This document shows positions 43,380 to 55,812 of a stretch of DNA of 64,000 nucleotides, one piece after another; the first letter of the stretch is position 1; the number at the start of each line of letters is the position of its first letter. Under the pieces are notes generated by a model that saw only the letters and a program-made list of their open reading frames with translations, did not search any database and had not been told where the DNA came from. Position numbers and translations under genes: made by a program. Source of the DNA: Siphonodentalium dalli (lineage: Eukaryota > Mollusca > Scaphopoda > Gadilida > Siphonodentaliidae); contig CP136066.1 in assembly GCA_032622095.1 (NCBI GenBank), positions 191,692,816-191,756,815 of the forward strand. The letters run 5' to 3'.

Positions 43380-46000
43380 GTCATACAAGGAAATACACAA
43401 TGTTTATGGATGGATTGGTTCCCGAAATAGTGTTGCAGTTTACAAAACGCAGCTGAATGGCAAATATGAAAGGCGAATTTACTATTTTTCGAGAACACTC
43501 AACCAGATTTAAAGACTTGAACACAATACGAACTGAAGCTATATGCTCTCTATAATAACAGAGATTGTGGATGGAAGGTAATGCTATCAGATAATTCATA
43601 CTTTGTATGGGTGGCTTGCACCTGTGTCGCTTTACACAAAGCGGCTAATAAATAAGAAAGACGAATTTGTTATGTTTTGAGGAACCCCTACACAACTGAA
43701 GTGTTAAAGTTGAACAAACAACGAACTGAAAGTATTGCTCTAAATATTGACTGAGAATGTGCTCAAAGGGTAGTAATATCAGGACATACACAATGTTTAT
43801 GGATGGGTTGTTTCCAGAACTTTGGTACTTTACAAAAAGCGGATGGCAGACGGCAAAGACAAATATTTTTTGGATTTGTGGGACCCCATTATAAGTCAAT
43901 TTAAATTTTGAACACACCATGCACCGAATATATATGCTCGTATTATTAACTGGCATTTGGTCGAAAGGTAGTGCTATCAGAGAATATACAATTTATATGG
44001 GTAGTTTGGTTCCCGAAATCCTAGAGTACTTTACAAAAGGCGGCTGGCAAATACGGAAGTTTAATTTTCTTTGAGCCCCCTACCACATTTAAAGTTTTAA
44101 AAACACCACGAATTGAAAGGTTATGATCTCAATATTAACTGAGGGTGTGGAGAAATGATAGTTATATCACGAAATATACATCTTTAAATGATGGGCTGGT
44201 TTTCGAATGTCTGGGACACTTTACAAAAAGTGGCTAGCAAACGAGAAAGGCGAATTCTCCCGTTAACCAGTCTGAACTCTTGAACACATTATGAACTGAC
44301 GCTATATGCTCTCAATATAACTTAGTGTGTGGACGAAAGGTAGTGCTATCATGGAGTATATACAAATTGTAATGGTGGGTTGGTTCCCGAAATCCTGGGG
44401 AACATTACAAAGGCGGCTGGCAAATACGAAATGTGAATTTTCTTTGTTTTGAGGCAAATCTACCCTACTTGAAGTCTTGAACCCATCATTAACAAAAAGG
44501 GTATGCTCTCAATATTAACTGAGGGTGTAGAGAAATGGACGCTAATCAAGAAATTCACATCTTTTATGTGTGGGTTGGTTCTTGAATGTATGGGTCACTT
44601 TACAAAAAGCGGTTGGCAAATGTTTTGGGAGGCCCCTTAACCAATGTCATATCTTGAACACACCATGAACTGAAGTAATATGCCTCAAACTTAGCTGAGT
44701 GTGTAAATAAAAGGTAGTGCTATCATGGAATTATCAATTGGTATGTTTGGTTTGGTTCCCCCGAAATCCTAGGGCGCTTTACTAAAAGCGAATTGTCTAG
44801 GTTTTGAGGACCCCACTGTCCCACTTGAAGTCTTACACAAATAGTATACCCTCAATGTTAACTGAGGGTGTGGGCAAATGATAGTATTATCCGGAAATAC
44901 GCATCTGTTGTGGATGAGATGGTTCCCGAATGCTTATGGCACTTTACAACAAGCGGCCAGCAAACGAAAATGGCTAATTTTCACTGTCTTAGGGAACTCC
45001 AATCCCAATGTGAAGTCTTGAACACACACCCCTAGCTGAAGGCATATGCTATCAATATCACTCGCGATTGTGTTTGAATGACTGTTCTGTCAAAAAAGAT
45101 GCAGTGCTCTTGCGAACCAATTGTTCACAAGAGCACCGTGGCACCTTACAAAAAGCATATGACAAACGATAAAGGCGAATTTTGTGGGACCCATCGCGAA
45201 CTGAATGGATGTACTCTCAATGTCAAACGACGATTGGCTATTCTATAAGGAAATACACAATTGTTATAGATGGGTTGGTACCCGACAGCCATGGACACTT
45301 TACAAAAAGCGACCGGAAAATAAATAATTCGGTTTTCACTGTTTGTATTACCCCCTACCCAATTTGAAGAGCAGAACACCACGAACTGGAACGATATCAT
45401 CATTGACTGAGTGTATGGACAATGGGTAGTTGCATAAGGAAGTACACAATTTATATATATGGATTGGTTTCAGAAAGCATGAGCACTTAACAAAAAGTGT
45501 CTGGAAAATAAGAAAGCAATTTTTTAGGATCCCCTACGTTATTTGAAGCCTTGAAGACACAACATGCTGAAATGATATGATCGCTATATTAACCGAAGGT
45601 GTGACCAAAGGTTAGTTTTTATCAGGATATGCATATTGTTGGTTCCCGAAAGCCTGCACCGTGTGGCACTCGCTGTTTTATGTACCCCTACCCTATTTGA
45701 AGTCTTGCACACATCATGTACTAAATGGATTATACTCTCATTATCAACATAGTTATGTTATGGCCGAATGGCTATTATATCCGACACTATGCGATATTTA
45801 AGGCTGTGTTGGTGTCCGACAGCCTGTGACACTTTACAAAAAGCGGCTGGCAAATACAAAAAATTGCAATTTTAAGTGTTTGTGTGACCACATACGCTAT
45901 TTTAAGTCATGAAAACACCATGAACTGAAGGGAAAATTCTCAGTTTAAACAGAGGCTGTCGACATAGGATAGTTCTATCAGCAGGTAAACAATCTATATT
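43380..46000. repeat. degenerate tandem array, ~184-bp unit, about 14 copies
   Basis: Each unit contains in order: a GATGGGTTGGTTCCCGAAA-type block, CACTTTACAAAAAGCGGCTGGCAAA, a GAGG.CCCCTAC block, TTGAAGTCTTGAACACACCA, ACTGAA..ATATGCTCTCAATATTAAC and TGAGGGTGTGG. The GGTTGGTTCCCGA blocks start near 43412, 43607, 43801, 43998, 44200, 44379, 44570, 44750, 44915, 45267, 45455, 45640 and 45800, giving a mean step of about 184 bp. Copies are diverged by many substitutions and small deletions. Confidence 0.85.
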
Positions 46001-46206
46001 GGAGTGAGAGACTGTATGGGAAAAGTGAGGATATAATCCAGTTGGAGCTGATTGGATACTATGATAAACATATAATTTCGTTGGGACTGATGGGATATAA
46101 TGATATACAGATAATTTTGTTTACGTAATTGATACGCCCGTCGCCGTGAGATGTCAGACGATCTGGTGGGGGTGTAAATTTCGCGTTCAGCAGGTTTAAA
46201 TTCTTT

Positions 46207-46523
46207 TCACGAAGTGTGCTCAAATGACAGCGTCATGAAAATCGCTTTGTTTTGGAGATGAACTGCGTCAAATATTTTAATATATTTACGATGACGGAAT
46301 TCCTGTAATCCGCACAAAAGAGTATTTTCTGATAACATTCCATTCGGTATATCACATAGAAGTTCAGTCCTAGAACCATTGTATTCAGGACATTCCATGC
46401 TGTTTCTATTTTGTCACAACGACAGAGAGGGGGCGTTTTAATGTGATTACCCAATAGGTCATAGTTCAAACTACTGCATTTCAATCTCAAGCGAAAATGG
46501 AGTATTTGTGATATATGCGACAC
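46207..46523 (-). pseudogene. LINE ORF2 C-terminal fragment
   Basis: The frame reads RLRLKCSSLNYDL..., then C-R-C-D-x-x-E-T-A-W, then a hydrophobic region ending KYLTQFISKTKRFS. This matches the extreme C-terminus of many LINE ORF2 proteins: R-C-x-S-L-N-x-D-L-(F), a C-x-C zinc-binding motif followed by E-T, and a terminal F-I-x-x-T-x-R-F. No reverse transcriptase lies upstream. It lies within the right part of the long-TIR element and is a 5'-truncated, short remnant, distinct from the intact LINE at 6126-12562. Confidence 0.6.
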
Positions 46524-46921
46524 TTACTGTGTCAATAAAAATGTGTTGTTGTTGTAACTTGGGGTCTGGAAGCCCGAACACGCCTTTTATCACTTAAGCA
46601 GCGTCCCCGTGGTGCCCATTTTTCAACAAACGAGTCATGTTGGGTCCCATTATGATCATTTGGGAAATTTGGTAAAGTTCTTAACAAAAATATGTAATTT
46701 TTCGACCAAAAACGTGTTTGGGGGAGGGTAGCTAAAATCCATTATTTTGCAAACCGTTCAGAATTTCTGTTAAATACTTTCTACATATGCTTGTCAGATA
46801 ACTGCTACACAATACGGATTAATATTCTGGCAGTATAGCAATACCTATTTGAATGATAATGTTTGAAAACAAATATTTTTGTGAAAAAGAGAGATTTTTC
46901 AGCAAAAAATCAATGTTTCGG

Positions 46922-47385
46922 CTCCAAATGGCAGGAAAATGCAAATTAACCAACACTTTTTTCATATCAAGTAGAGGTATGATATGATATAGTAAATTAA
47001 ATCCAACAAAGTTGTCAATGGGTTAGGACATAGCCACAGGGTTCGCTTTACCATAATTCGTTAATTTCTGGAAAAGACACTGGTGGGTATCGTTCATCGT
47101 TGACAATTAGACAATAGCCACCACCAATTCCGTTATTTTTCACTTTCATTTTCGTGAACAATATATATTTTTTCTTCAATAAAAAGTGGTTTTAACTTGT
47201 TCTACCCTATCTAAAAAAAACTAGAGCTCTTTTTCGATTTGGCCGCTGAATTGTTGAATTGAATTGAATTGAACGCCGATAGTTATTAATACTCTGAGAA
47301 TACCATTCGCACGCAAAGGGGTGGGTTCATAAAGTGTAGCCCGGGCACCTATGTGGGACACCACTTGATGCAGTTTTCCAGATGG
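46922..47385 (+). repeat. ~465-bp direct repeat, copy 1
   Basis: Comprises the outer part of the long-TIR right arm plus 137 bp beyond its end (TGAATTGAATTGAA, CTCTGAGAATACCATT, CACCTATGTGGGACACCACTT). The same stretch recurs in the same direction at 50851-51316. Confidence 0.85.
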
Positions 47386-47481
47386 GCAGCCAAATCGCGA
47401 TTTTTAGCTGTTGTGTGTGTTTTTTTTTTCGCGGATTCCGGTGTTCTGGGTTATCCGTCTGACGAATTCGGGTTAAATTAA

Positions 47482-47774
47482 AGGGGTACTGTATACTAAA
47501 TCCGGCCATTTTTGGGACCATCTCATTTTATACTCATTGCAACTGAATATATGCAACAAATGAATGAATTTGAGCCATGGATTAGTGCAAAATACACTCA
47601 TTTACGATAAATTCATTTTCATTATAATTACCATGTTGTTGGCATCGTACATAGAGCACATGAGCGTATTTTGCACTAATCCATGGCTCATATTCATTCA
47701 TTTGTTGCATATATTCTCTAGAGTATGAAAGGAGATGGTCCCATAAATGGTCGGATTTAGTGTAGAGTACCATT
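47482..47774. mobile_element. TTAA-flanked MITE, 293 bp
   Basis: TTAA lies at 47478-47481 and 47775-47778. TIRs of about 120 bp start AGGGGTACTGTA, sharing TAAATCCGGCCATTTTTGGG, ACCATCTC, TTTGTTGCATATATTC, GAGCCATGGATTAGTGCAAA. The loop is about 45 bp. The end sequence recurs alone near 701-714. TTAA plus AGGGG ends could be Kolobok or piggyBac. Confidence 0.8.
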
Positions 47775-48150
47775 TTAAGATGGCGGAAAAATTTCTATCC
47801 TTGCCACAAGGAGATTATTTATACTGGGCAAGAGCCAGAAAAGTATAATGATATATGCTCTTAAGGTCCCGTTGTGTTATTTCATTCGAATCGGTGATGA
47901 TTGTTTCTAAGAATGCAGTCATCATGACGGCTTGAAATCACGCAAATCTTAGTTTTGACTGAATTCCGAACAAAACCACTCAGTAGCGGTATATGTAGAT
48001 ATATTGGCCAGAAATGTGTATTTGTCAAACTGGTGGTTCAGTCTAACAAAATATAGCCCTCAAATCGGAACATGTTGAGTATGAAAGGAGATGGTCCCGT
48101 AAGTTGTAATTGTCTTTTATGTTCACGTCACATTATGTGTACGATTCTAT
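47775..48150. other. non-coding stretch
   Basis: Nothing recognised except GAGTATGAAAGGAGATGGTCCC at about 48075, which repeats part of the neighbouring MITE TIR (47723-47744). Confidence 0.4.
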
Positions 48151-48156
48151 TTTTGT

Positions 48157-50852
48157 ATATAAAATGGTGTATGTATACACGTTTGTTCAATCGTGATGCC
48201 CGACACTATGCTATGAATTTGGATAGTCACTTTAAGCTAGTGTTTCGTGTCTATTTTAGCGCGGCTACTCGTCAGGGACATAGCGCTGTAATTTTGATAA
48301 GTCGACATTTTATATGTCTGTTAACATGTATTACATGTGTATATGAAATACATAAGATTCCATTTGATTTATTTGCAAATGACATGCAATGTGTCTATCG
48401 GAATGCATAGGATTCCATGGTAGTTTTTGCCACGTTGTGTGGAATCGTTGGATTTGCAAATTTCATGCAATCATTCTGTATCTCCTGGTCTGTGCGAGTT
48501 CCGATATTTTGAGTTGTGTAGTATATAGCCAGCACGTGGCAGGTCAGCAGTCAATCACGCTTTAAGGCGGGTCCAGTGGCTTTAGTGCCCAGTCTAGTCC
48601 AGCTAACATAAGTTGGTTTGGTCACGTGACGATATATGCCACATCTGTGGTGTGAAATTAATACCCCTGATGTTGGGATAAGAAAGTAATCTCTTATGTT
48701 AGTGACTTATTTTGTCTTTCCGTGTATCTTTGTCAGCCATATTTCTGACTGTTGCGTCAATGATTAATTGATCACTATTAATTGGCACATTTGTTTTCAA
48801 TCTCGCACCCGTTAAAGTTTTTAGATTTTGAAGTTTGGCGAAGTTAAATTAATGCCAAAACCATTATTTATGTATTGTTTGACTTTTTCGGGTATTGAAG
48901 ATGTTATTTGTGTATGTATTGTACATCGTGCACTTGTCCACTGTATATGTTCATTATGTTTTGGCGTTTTAGAGAAAAGCATTCATCTAGCGTAATTTAG
49001 ATAATAGGACATTATTTATGCCTGTTTACATGTATATAATGAATACGTAGGATTCCAATTGGGTGTCACTTCGCGTGCACTGTTATTCTGCATACTACAT
49101 GCAATATAGGAAATTCTCGTTCCTGTGTGTAAGAGACGAACTCTGTGACCTTCGTTTGGCGGCCCGGTTCAATTATGAAGCAAGCTGTAACGTCCTGGTC
49201 TTATCGGTATTAAAGACGGGTGGCATTTTTATGAGTAGAATTTATCTAGCTCGTCGCCATTTTCAGGAAAATTATTGATCTTTGACTTCTAAGGATCTAG
49301 TCAGTTAGGTGCTTAGATTGAATAAAGAGCGTTAATTCGACAATATTTAACCCAATTTTCGGGTACGTCGAAAGTCAACACTTGGTGTACATGTATATAC
49401 GGAATACATAAGATTCCAATTGGGTGTCACTTCGCGTGCACTATTATTATGCATATTGCGTGCAATATATATATATGCCATATTCGTGATGGCATACATC
49501 GGATTCCAGTTTAAATTTGCATATTCTATGCGTGCTCCGATGGCTAGGCCAATATATAGCAGTTCCATTCAGGAGAAGTAACATATTTTATGCAATCTGT
49601 ATGTTCATTCCATGTTAGCTAAATAGAGCATAGCATCTACCACTCTTCCCAAATATATGGGTTGAAATAATGGTACATGCCAGTTGGCCCCGCATGTGTG
49701 CAAATCCAGACAAGATAGAGCATAGATCAAATTGGATTGTCCAAATGAACTAGTAGGCCCTAGGTTCCTTGCTAGCTTGACAGAACATGATATTTTAGTG
49801 CACCCGTTCAGTGGGGTATTTGTATACGTATATAGCTATTGCAATAATCTAGCATTGTTAGTTAATGTCCATGTTTGTATGCAAAATGGTGTATGTATAC
49901 CCAACCATCAGCCGTTGACCAGCGGTAGCGTTGGTTCAATCGTGATGCCCGACACTATGCTATGAATTTGGATAGTCACTTTAAGCTACCATTAATCATT
50001 GTCGCAACAGTCAGAAATTTGTCTGACAAAGATACACGGAAAGACAAAATACGTCACTAACATAAGAGATTAATTTCTTATCCCAACATCAGGGTATTAA
50101 TTTCACACCACATATGTGGCATATATCGTCACCGGACCAAACCAACTTATGTTTGCTGGACTAGACTGGGCACTAAAGCCATTTGACCCGCCTTAAAGCG
50201 TGATTGACTGCTGACCTGCCACGTGCTGGCTATATACTACACAACTCAAATTATCGGAACTCGCACATACCAGCTTAAACTGGCTGAAAGAGTCTTGTAT
50301 CTTAAAGCGGCCAGACAGTCTTCACATCGACAGTTGACGCATTCCGGATATACAGAATGATTGCATGAAATTTGCAAGTCCAACCTACCACAAACGTGGC
50401 AAATAATAATATGGAATCCTATGCATTCCGTATATACAGAGTGGTTGCATGAAATTTGCAAATCCAACCTACCACAAACGTGGCAAAAACTAATATGGAA
50501 TCCTATGCATTCCGGAGATACAGAATGATTGCATGAAATTTGCAAATCCAACGATTCCACACAACGTGGCAAAAACTACCATGGAATCCTATGCATTCCG
50601 ATAGACACATTGCATGTCATTTGCAAATAAATCAAATGGAATCTTATGTATTCCATATACACATGTAATACATGTTAACAGACATAAAATTACAGCGCTA
50701 TGTCCCTGACGAGTAGTCGCGCTAAAATAGACACGAAACACTAGCTTAAAGTGACTATCCAAATTCATAGCATAGTGTCGGGCATCAAGATTGAACAAAC
50801 GCTACCGCTGGTCAACGGCTGATGGCTGGGTATACATACACCATTTTATATC
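48157..50852. mobile_element. second long-inverted-repeat element (~2.7 kb)
   Basis: Left arm about 48157-48790; right arm about 49985-50852 (inverted). Shared blocks include AAATGGTGTATGTATAC, GATGCCCGACACTATGCTATG, GATAGTCACTTTAAGCTA, CAGCACGTGGCAGGTCAGCAG and TGTCTTTCCGTGTATCTTTG. The right arm is longer because an 88-bp block is triplicated (50340-50590). A third, direct copy of the left end lies at 49870-49985 beside the right arm. No transposase; the centre (48790-49870) has no recognised gene. Confidence 0.65.
50340..50590. repeat. tandem triplication, ~88-bp unit
   Basis: Three successive copies of GCATTCCG.ATATACAGA, TGGTTGCATGAAATTTGCAA, TCCAACCTACCACAAACGTG and ATGGAATCCTAT. The counterpart in the left arm (48405-48490) has one copy, so the amplification followed the formation of the inverted repeat. 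The open frame over it merely translates the repeat. Confidence 0.85.
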
Positions 50853-51316
50853 CAAATTTGGCAGGAAAATGCAAATTAACCAACACTTTTTTCATATCAA
50901 GTAGAGGTATGCTATGATATAGTAAATTTAACACAACAGTGTTGGCAATGGGTTAGGACATAGCCACAGGGTTCGCTTTACCCTAATTCGTTAATTTCTG
51001 GAAAAGACAACTGGTGGGTATCGCTCATCGTTGATTTGACAATAACCACCACCAATTCCGTTATTTTTCACTTTCATTTTCGTAAACAATATATATTTTT
51101 TCTTCAATAAAAAGTGGTTTCAACTTGTTCTACTGTATCTAAAAAACTAGAGGTCTTTCTCGATTTGGCCGCTGCATTGTTGAATTGAATTGAATTGAAT
51201 TAAACGCCGATAGTTATTATTACTCTGAGAATACCATTGGCACGCAAAGGGATGGGTTGATAAAGTGAAGCCCAGGCACCTATGTGGGACACCACTTGAT
51301 GCAGTTTTGCAGATGG
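50851..51316 (+). repeat. ~465-bp direct repeat, copy 2
   Basis: Direct copy of 46922-47385. It includes the terminal part of the long-TIR element (ending GGCCGCTG at about 51173) without its partner arm, plus the same 140-bp flank. Because the non-TIR flank is also repeated, a segmental duplication explains it better than a second insertion. Confidence 0.8.
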
Positions 51317-52719
51317 ACGTAGATGTCCTATAATCGGCCGTAGATCGTCTCTCCACGTTGGGTAACTCAGGTCCAGACACAGTTTTGTGGATACACAATC
51401 TTTTATTGTAACATCAAGAATACATGGATATATATTTACCACAACAACTTTCACAAAGCTAGCAGTTTGAGAATTCGCCTGAAGTCTGTCGTGCGGCCTA
51501 TCGGTCACTTAGAGATTTACAACCGAAAAGCCACGATCGAAAGTCAACATACTATTTTATCCCCAAACTTCTCACCAAGTCACATGACTGGTCTCATCTC
51601 TAATACGATATATTTCCAGCCAATTCCAGGCCAGTAACATCTGATTCGTTATTCTCCCAGTCTCCCAGACCAGTGCAGAAGTTTCCACGTGACATTGATC
51701 TGGTCCCACACTCTTATTGATTAGTTGTTAATTGGTTCTATTAACCTACTCTACACAGACTTCCAGGCAAATATTAACCCCGACATTCCACTATAGCACA
51801 CACGTCCCTTTTTTTCGAGTTTAATTATTTAAGTAAACTAACAACTCCACCGGTGATCAATCGGTTTCGTTGATTAAGTTATATGAAGATATCAAATGTC
51901 TTCATCCCACTGTCAAGGTTCATGACTCCCCTTCCAGTATCCAACTACCATAGTGTAATGCTCGGTCAACTCCAACTTCTACACAAACTGCTTTACATAA
52001 CATCAATTTTATATTCTATCGACTATTATAGTTAAGGTGTTCTATTTCACCCTCATCATAACTCATTTAAGTTCTAAACAATTCAACACGTACACTACTG
52101 AAAAAGACATATGGATTTAGGCACTTGACTACAATATGTCATACATGGTGATACATTCAATTCAAGATCAATAATCATCAATAACATCTTATACAAAACA
52201 TCAATTCAAACGAATTTATTATAGTGTCTCTTCATTGAGCATACGGAACACTATTTTTATTTTCTAGTTTAACAGACAATTTGCCTCAAAACCCGTATCA
52301 CCACTGCTATCGTGGTGCGACACTATATATGCCATACAACTATCACTGCATATTACAAACAATATGAAGTGTGTTTAGCGCAATTTGAACCTTGTATGTT
52401 GGGAATTGCCATTTTTAGTGATTTATACTATTCGGCTTCGTAAATTTATCGAAACTTTCGGTATTATCGACCGAGGCCTATCGAAAATCAGTAATTGTAT
52501 TTTTAACACCTCTCATGAAATGACAGTTAATGGCAACTGGGTCCCAATTTGTTTGACAATCGGCTCATTCATAAAGTCGATATCTATTGCTCTCTTTAAA
52601 CACATTTGTTAAATTAGCATGTCAGACAATGGGCACAATCAGATATAAAATTGGACTTCGTCTCGTCGAGAACTCTGATTGTTTACTGTCAGATCAGAAT
52701 GAGTTGTTATATGGTTAAT
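51317..52719. other. non-coding stretch, possible 3' LTR region
   Basis: No gene supported. It lies 3' of the second Gypsy element (minus strand) and may contain its 3' LTR, but no matching copy was found upstream of gag near 58000-58190, so this is not asserted. A 75-codon frame at 52385-52612 has no motif. Confidence 0.35.
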
Positions 52720-53028
52720 TCAAAATTCTTCACTTGACATATATACGTCGGTATCGACTTCAATTATGGATTCTGTGTTACCAGTGTCTTTATAATGTTG
52801 TGCATGCATATCGTCGGACATTACTGTAATTTTATGGCTATCTCTACGATTAGCCTTTTTTAGCTTCCGTTGAGGTTCGTCCAAGGGAATAATTTCACTG
52901 TCTATGTCCGAAGTTTCGCGTTCCGCATTTCTAAGACGGTTTCTAAGCTCAGATAACGGCAATTCGTCTTCTAAATCACTATTCTCCGCTGGTCTTTGAA
53001 TTTTATGCCTATTTATTATATTCTGCAT
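52720..53028 (-). CDS. acidic ORF downstream of Gypsy pol, 102 aa
   Basis: A charged frame with alternating acidic and basic runs (LEDELPLSELRNRLRN, RKLKKANRRD, IIEVDTDVYMSSEEF) and no hydrophobic segment. It begins about 240 bp after the last recognisable integrase C-terminal sequence, in the same direction. The simplest reading is the acidic tail or an extra ORF of the retroelement. It is not an envelope-type protein, since there is no signal or membrane segment. No family is recognised. Confidence 0.3.
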   Translation of the reverse strand: MQNIINRHKIQRPAENSDLEDELPLSELRNRLRNAERETSDIDSEIIPLDEPQRKLKKANRRDSHKITVMSDDMHAQHYKDTGNTESIIEVDTDVYMSSEEF

Positions 53029-53616
53029 TTGGTTAATATTTTACCCATTTTAGGAGCAAATTAATCCCTGATATACATGGGGAACTGATTCCGCCAATGA
53101 CACGTCACTGTAAATGGTCTATGTACATGTATGTATAAGAATACTGATACATGTTATCAATCTCTATAAAAATATACTGAAAATTATTGGCTTAGATTAT
53201 CTGAACACATCAGCAAAGTGTTTCAAATCATTTCAAAATGCATTTCTTCATCGCTATCCGGTCAAAGCAATTGTTGTTGTCTGGTTCGACGAGTTAATGT
53301 CTTTTTAGGTATTGTCCATACTTCAATATTGGCGTGACGTAAATTTCTGCTGTGAGACTTGAAAATTTTTCCCGTTATCAAGTTCTTAATAATAAATGAA
53401 ACAGGGCCTTTTGTTTATAAAATCACGTGATATGGATCCCATTTTAATGACAATTTACCCGACGTTTGTCCAATCTTATGATAGACTTTTATGATAGGTT
53501 TTTACTCTCTGCTTCTGTTTTCGCTTAGCAATTTTCATGTGATGATGTACTGCGCGGAAAGCTCTGTGTTGTGCTTGAAGAGTAATCTGGTGAATTTCAT
53601 CTGCCATATATTTTAG

Positions 53617-55464
53617 TCAGGGAGCTAAAATGTTATCCAAAATAACCGGTGGATGTGAATACATTAGTTCAAAACTTGAAGTTTTAGATGAATCTGAAAT
53701 CATGAATCTATGTAATAATACTGCTTGTCCCAAAACAAGATCCCATGTTCGCTGATTTCCTTCCATAATTTTGGATAATACATCATTCAAAATTTTATGA
53801 GATCTTTCATTTCGACTATTAGACTGAGGTGAATAATAATTTGTTAAAACCAATTTTATTCCTAGATTTTTACATACTTCTTTAAAATTATTTGAAGTGA
53901 ACTCCTTCGTATTATCGCTCAAAATCTGTATTGGAACGCCAAATCTTGGTATAATATCTCCCAAAAGACAATGAATAATCAAATCCGTGCTTTTGCTAGT
54001 TATTGGAAATGACTCTATCCAACCACTATACAAACAAAACCAAGTTAACAAATATTTATTATTTGCTAATGTCCGCGGAAATGGCCATGATATATCTATA
54101 CTCCATTTTGCGCCAGTAAAAGCTGGCATGTCAGTGTCTTGTAATGGAGGTCTCAGTTTAACCAGATTCCGTGATTTACAAATTACACACTTCTCACAAT
54201 GTGCATATATACACTTGTACATATTTTTCCAGTAATATTTACGACGAATTATTTGAAATGTGTGTTCAATTCCAAAATGTCCCAGTTTATCATGATATTG
54301 AGTTAGTACATTTTCTTGCAAATGACTCGGTATATATAATCTCAACATGGGGTCATCGTCTGCATTTGATATGTAATATAAGACATCTTCTATAAGTAAA
54401 TGTTTATTAGTAATTGATGGGGGAGGATTATTACTTTTATATGATGCAATGACCTCTTGAATTTCTGAGTCTTTCCCTTGTTCAGTTTTCATATTAAATT
54501 GAGCGACTTCTTCATTTGATAAATCGCCTTGGGGTAATGGATCATTGGTTTCCACTTTACATTCTGCAAATTTCGAGAAATTTGGAATTTGATTTGAATT
54601 AATCACATTTATTTGTAAATTATTATCATTTATCTCGATGTCAGACAGATGTGCCTCAGTATCTATTGAGTCTGGAATTCTACTCAACAAATCTGCTACA
54701 CTATTCTCACTTCCTGGCGGATATTCTATAGTGCAATTATAGGCTGATAAACACAACATCCACCTCTGAATTTTCGGATTATTATATTGAGTGGTTAATA
54801 AATATTTTAAAGGTTGATGATCCATTTTAATAGTAAAGGTGGCAACATTTAAATAATGATCCAGCTTTTTAAGAGCATAAAATATTGCATAGGCTTCCTT
54901 TTCAATGACTGACATTTTGCACAGTGTAGGACTCAATTTTGCTGACAGAAAATAGATTGGCTTTTCATTCCTACATTGTGGTATATTTATTCCCTCAGTT
55001 TGATCACAATTTTGAACTAACACCGCCCCAATCGCATTTTGACTACTGTCTGTATACAATGTATATGGTTTATTCAAATCTGGATAAGCAAGTTGAGGTA
55101 TGACAAGTAAACTTTCTTTTAAATATTCAAAAGCCTCTTGGGACTGTTTATCCCATTTGAACTTGGCATATTTCTTAGTTAAATTAATCAAAGGGATAGT
55201 TATTTCACTAATAAACGGAAGAAAACGTCGATAGTACGACATCGCGCCAATAAAACCTCCTACTCCTCTGACTGTCGTAGGCGCTATCATATTTTTCAAT
55301 GCCTTAATCTTGTTAGGATCTGGTGCTATACCTGATTCATTTACTATAAAACCCAAATATTTTGTCTCTGATTTAAAAAATGAACACTTCTTTAATTTCA
55401 GTTCGATATTATGTTCCCTTAGCCTTTGAAATACCTGATTTACATGAGTCACGTGATTAGACAT
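53617..55464 (-). pseudogene. Gypsy Pol: RT thumb, RNase H and integrase, 615 aa
   Basis: Residues 1-115 cover the reverse transcriptase end (KKCSFFKSETKYLGFIVNE, GFIGAMSYYRRFLPF). RNase H follows, with YTDSSQNAIGAVLVQ near residue 140, EKEAYAIFYAL and IKMDHQPLKYL. The integrase zinc domain is HDKLGHFGIEH...CEKCVIC near 391-425. The core has Asp in KWSIDIS (about 458), Asp in LSDNTKEF (about 516) and Glu in NSRNERSHK (about 551), a D-x35-E spacing that is intact. Further integrase C-terminal sequence continues past the stop down to about 53280, interrupted by stops, with the GPVSFIIKN-type block at about 53380-53410. The start is not a true start: the catalytic reverse transcriptase block is in the preceding frame. 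Confidence 0.88.
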
Positions 55465-55790
55465 ACAATCACGAAAATCAAAATATCATCAATATAGTTG
55501 ATAACGTTAGTTAACCCTTTTAAAACAATCGTCATCAACTCACTGTACGTTCTCGGCGCGTTCTTCAACCCATATGCAGTGCGATTAAAAAACCAGTTAC
55601 CATAGCAACAAGTAAATGTAGTCTTTTCTCTGTCCTTTTCATTGATATGCATGGCAAATTAGCCTTGTCTTGCGTCCAATAGACTGAACACTTTGGATCC
55701 CTTTAACTCCGAAATTATATCATCAATTATAGGCAAAGGATAACAAATTGTCTTTGTTATCTTATTTAAAGATCGAAAAATTGAGTCCGG
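55449..55790 (-). pseudogene. Gypsy reverse transcriptase catalytic part
   Basis: The open piece (55449-55652) holds FNRTAYGLKNAPRTYSELM and the catalytic NYIDDILIF. Just upstream, in the same frame, are YPLPIIDDI and VFSLLDARQG, the block before and the motif A Asp. They are cut off by a TAA at about 55660. A frame change at about 55455 separates it from the following Pol ORF. Together the blocks show a formerly complete Ty3/Gypsy reverse transcriptase. Confidence 0.8.
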
Positions 55791-55812
55791 GGTGTTCACT
55801 GAGAAATGCCTG

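Larger units (their letters stand above)
42017..47248. mobile_element. long-TIR (foldback-type) element with internal tandem array
   Basis: Inverted arms of about 700 bp lie at 42017-42715 and 46543-47248 and start CAGCGACCAAA / TTTGGCCGCTG. Shared blocks include CCACCAATTCCGTTATTTTTCACT, TATCAAGTAGAGGTATG-type sequence, AACAGAAATTCTGAACGGTT and ACGTTTTTGGTCGAAAAATTACATA. A second partial copy of the inner arm follows at 42815-43060. The centre is the array at 43380-46000 and a LINE fragment. No transposase is seen and no clear target duplication. The superfamily is unknown. Confidence 0.7.

Noticed and set aside
50246-50572. 108-codon ORF with repeated Cys/His motifs
   Set aside because: It looks like zinc-finger repeats but is the translation of the 88-bp tandem triplication, absent as an ORF in the other arm.
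52385-52612. 75-codon plus-strand ORF as a host exon
   Set aside because: No splice signals, no motif, and located in probable retroelement 3' sequence.
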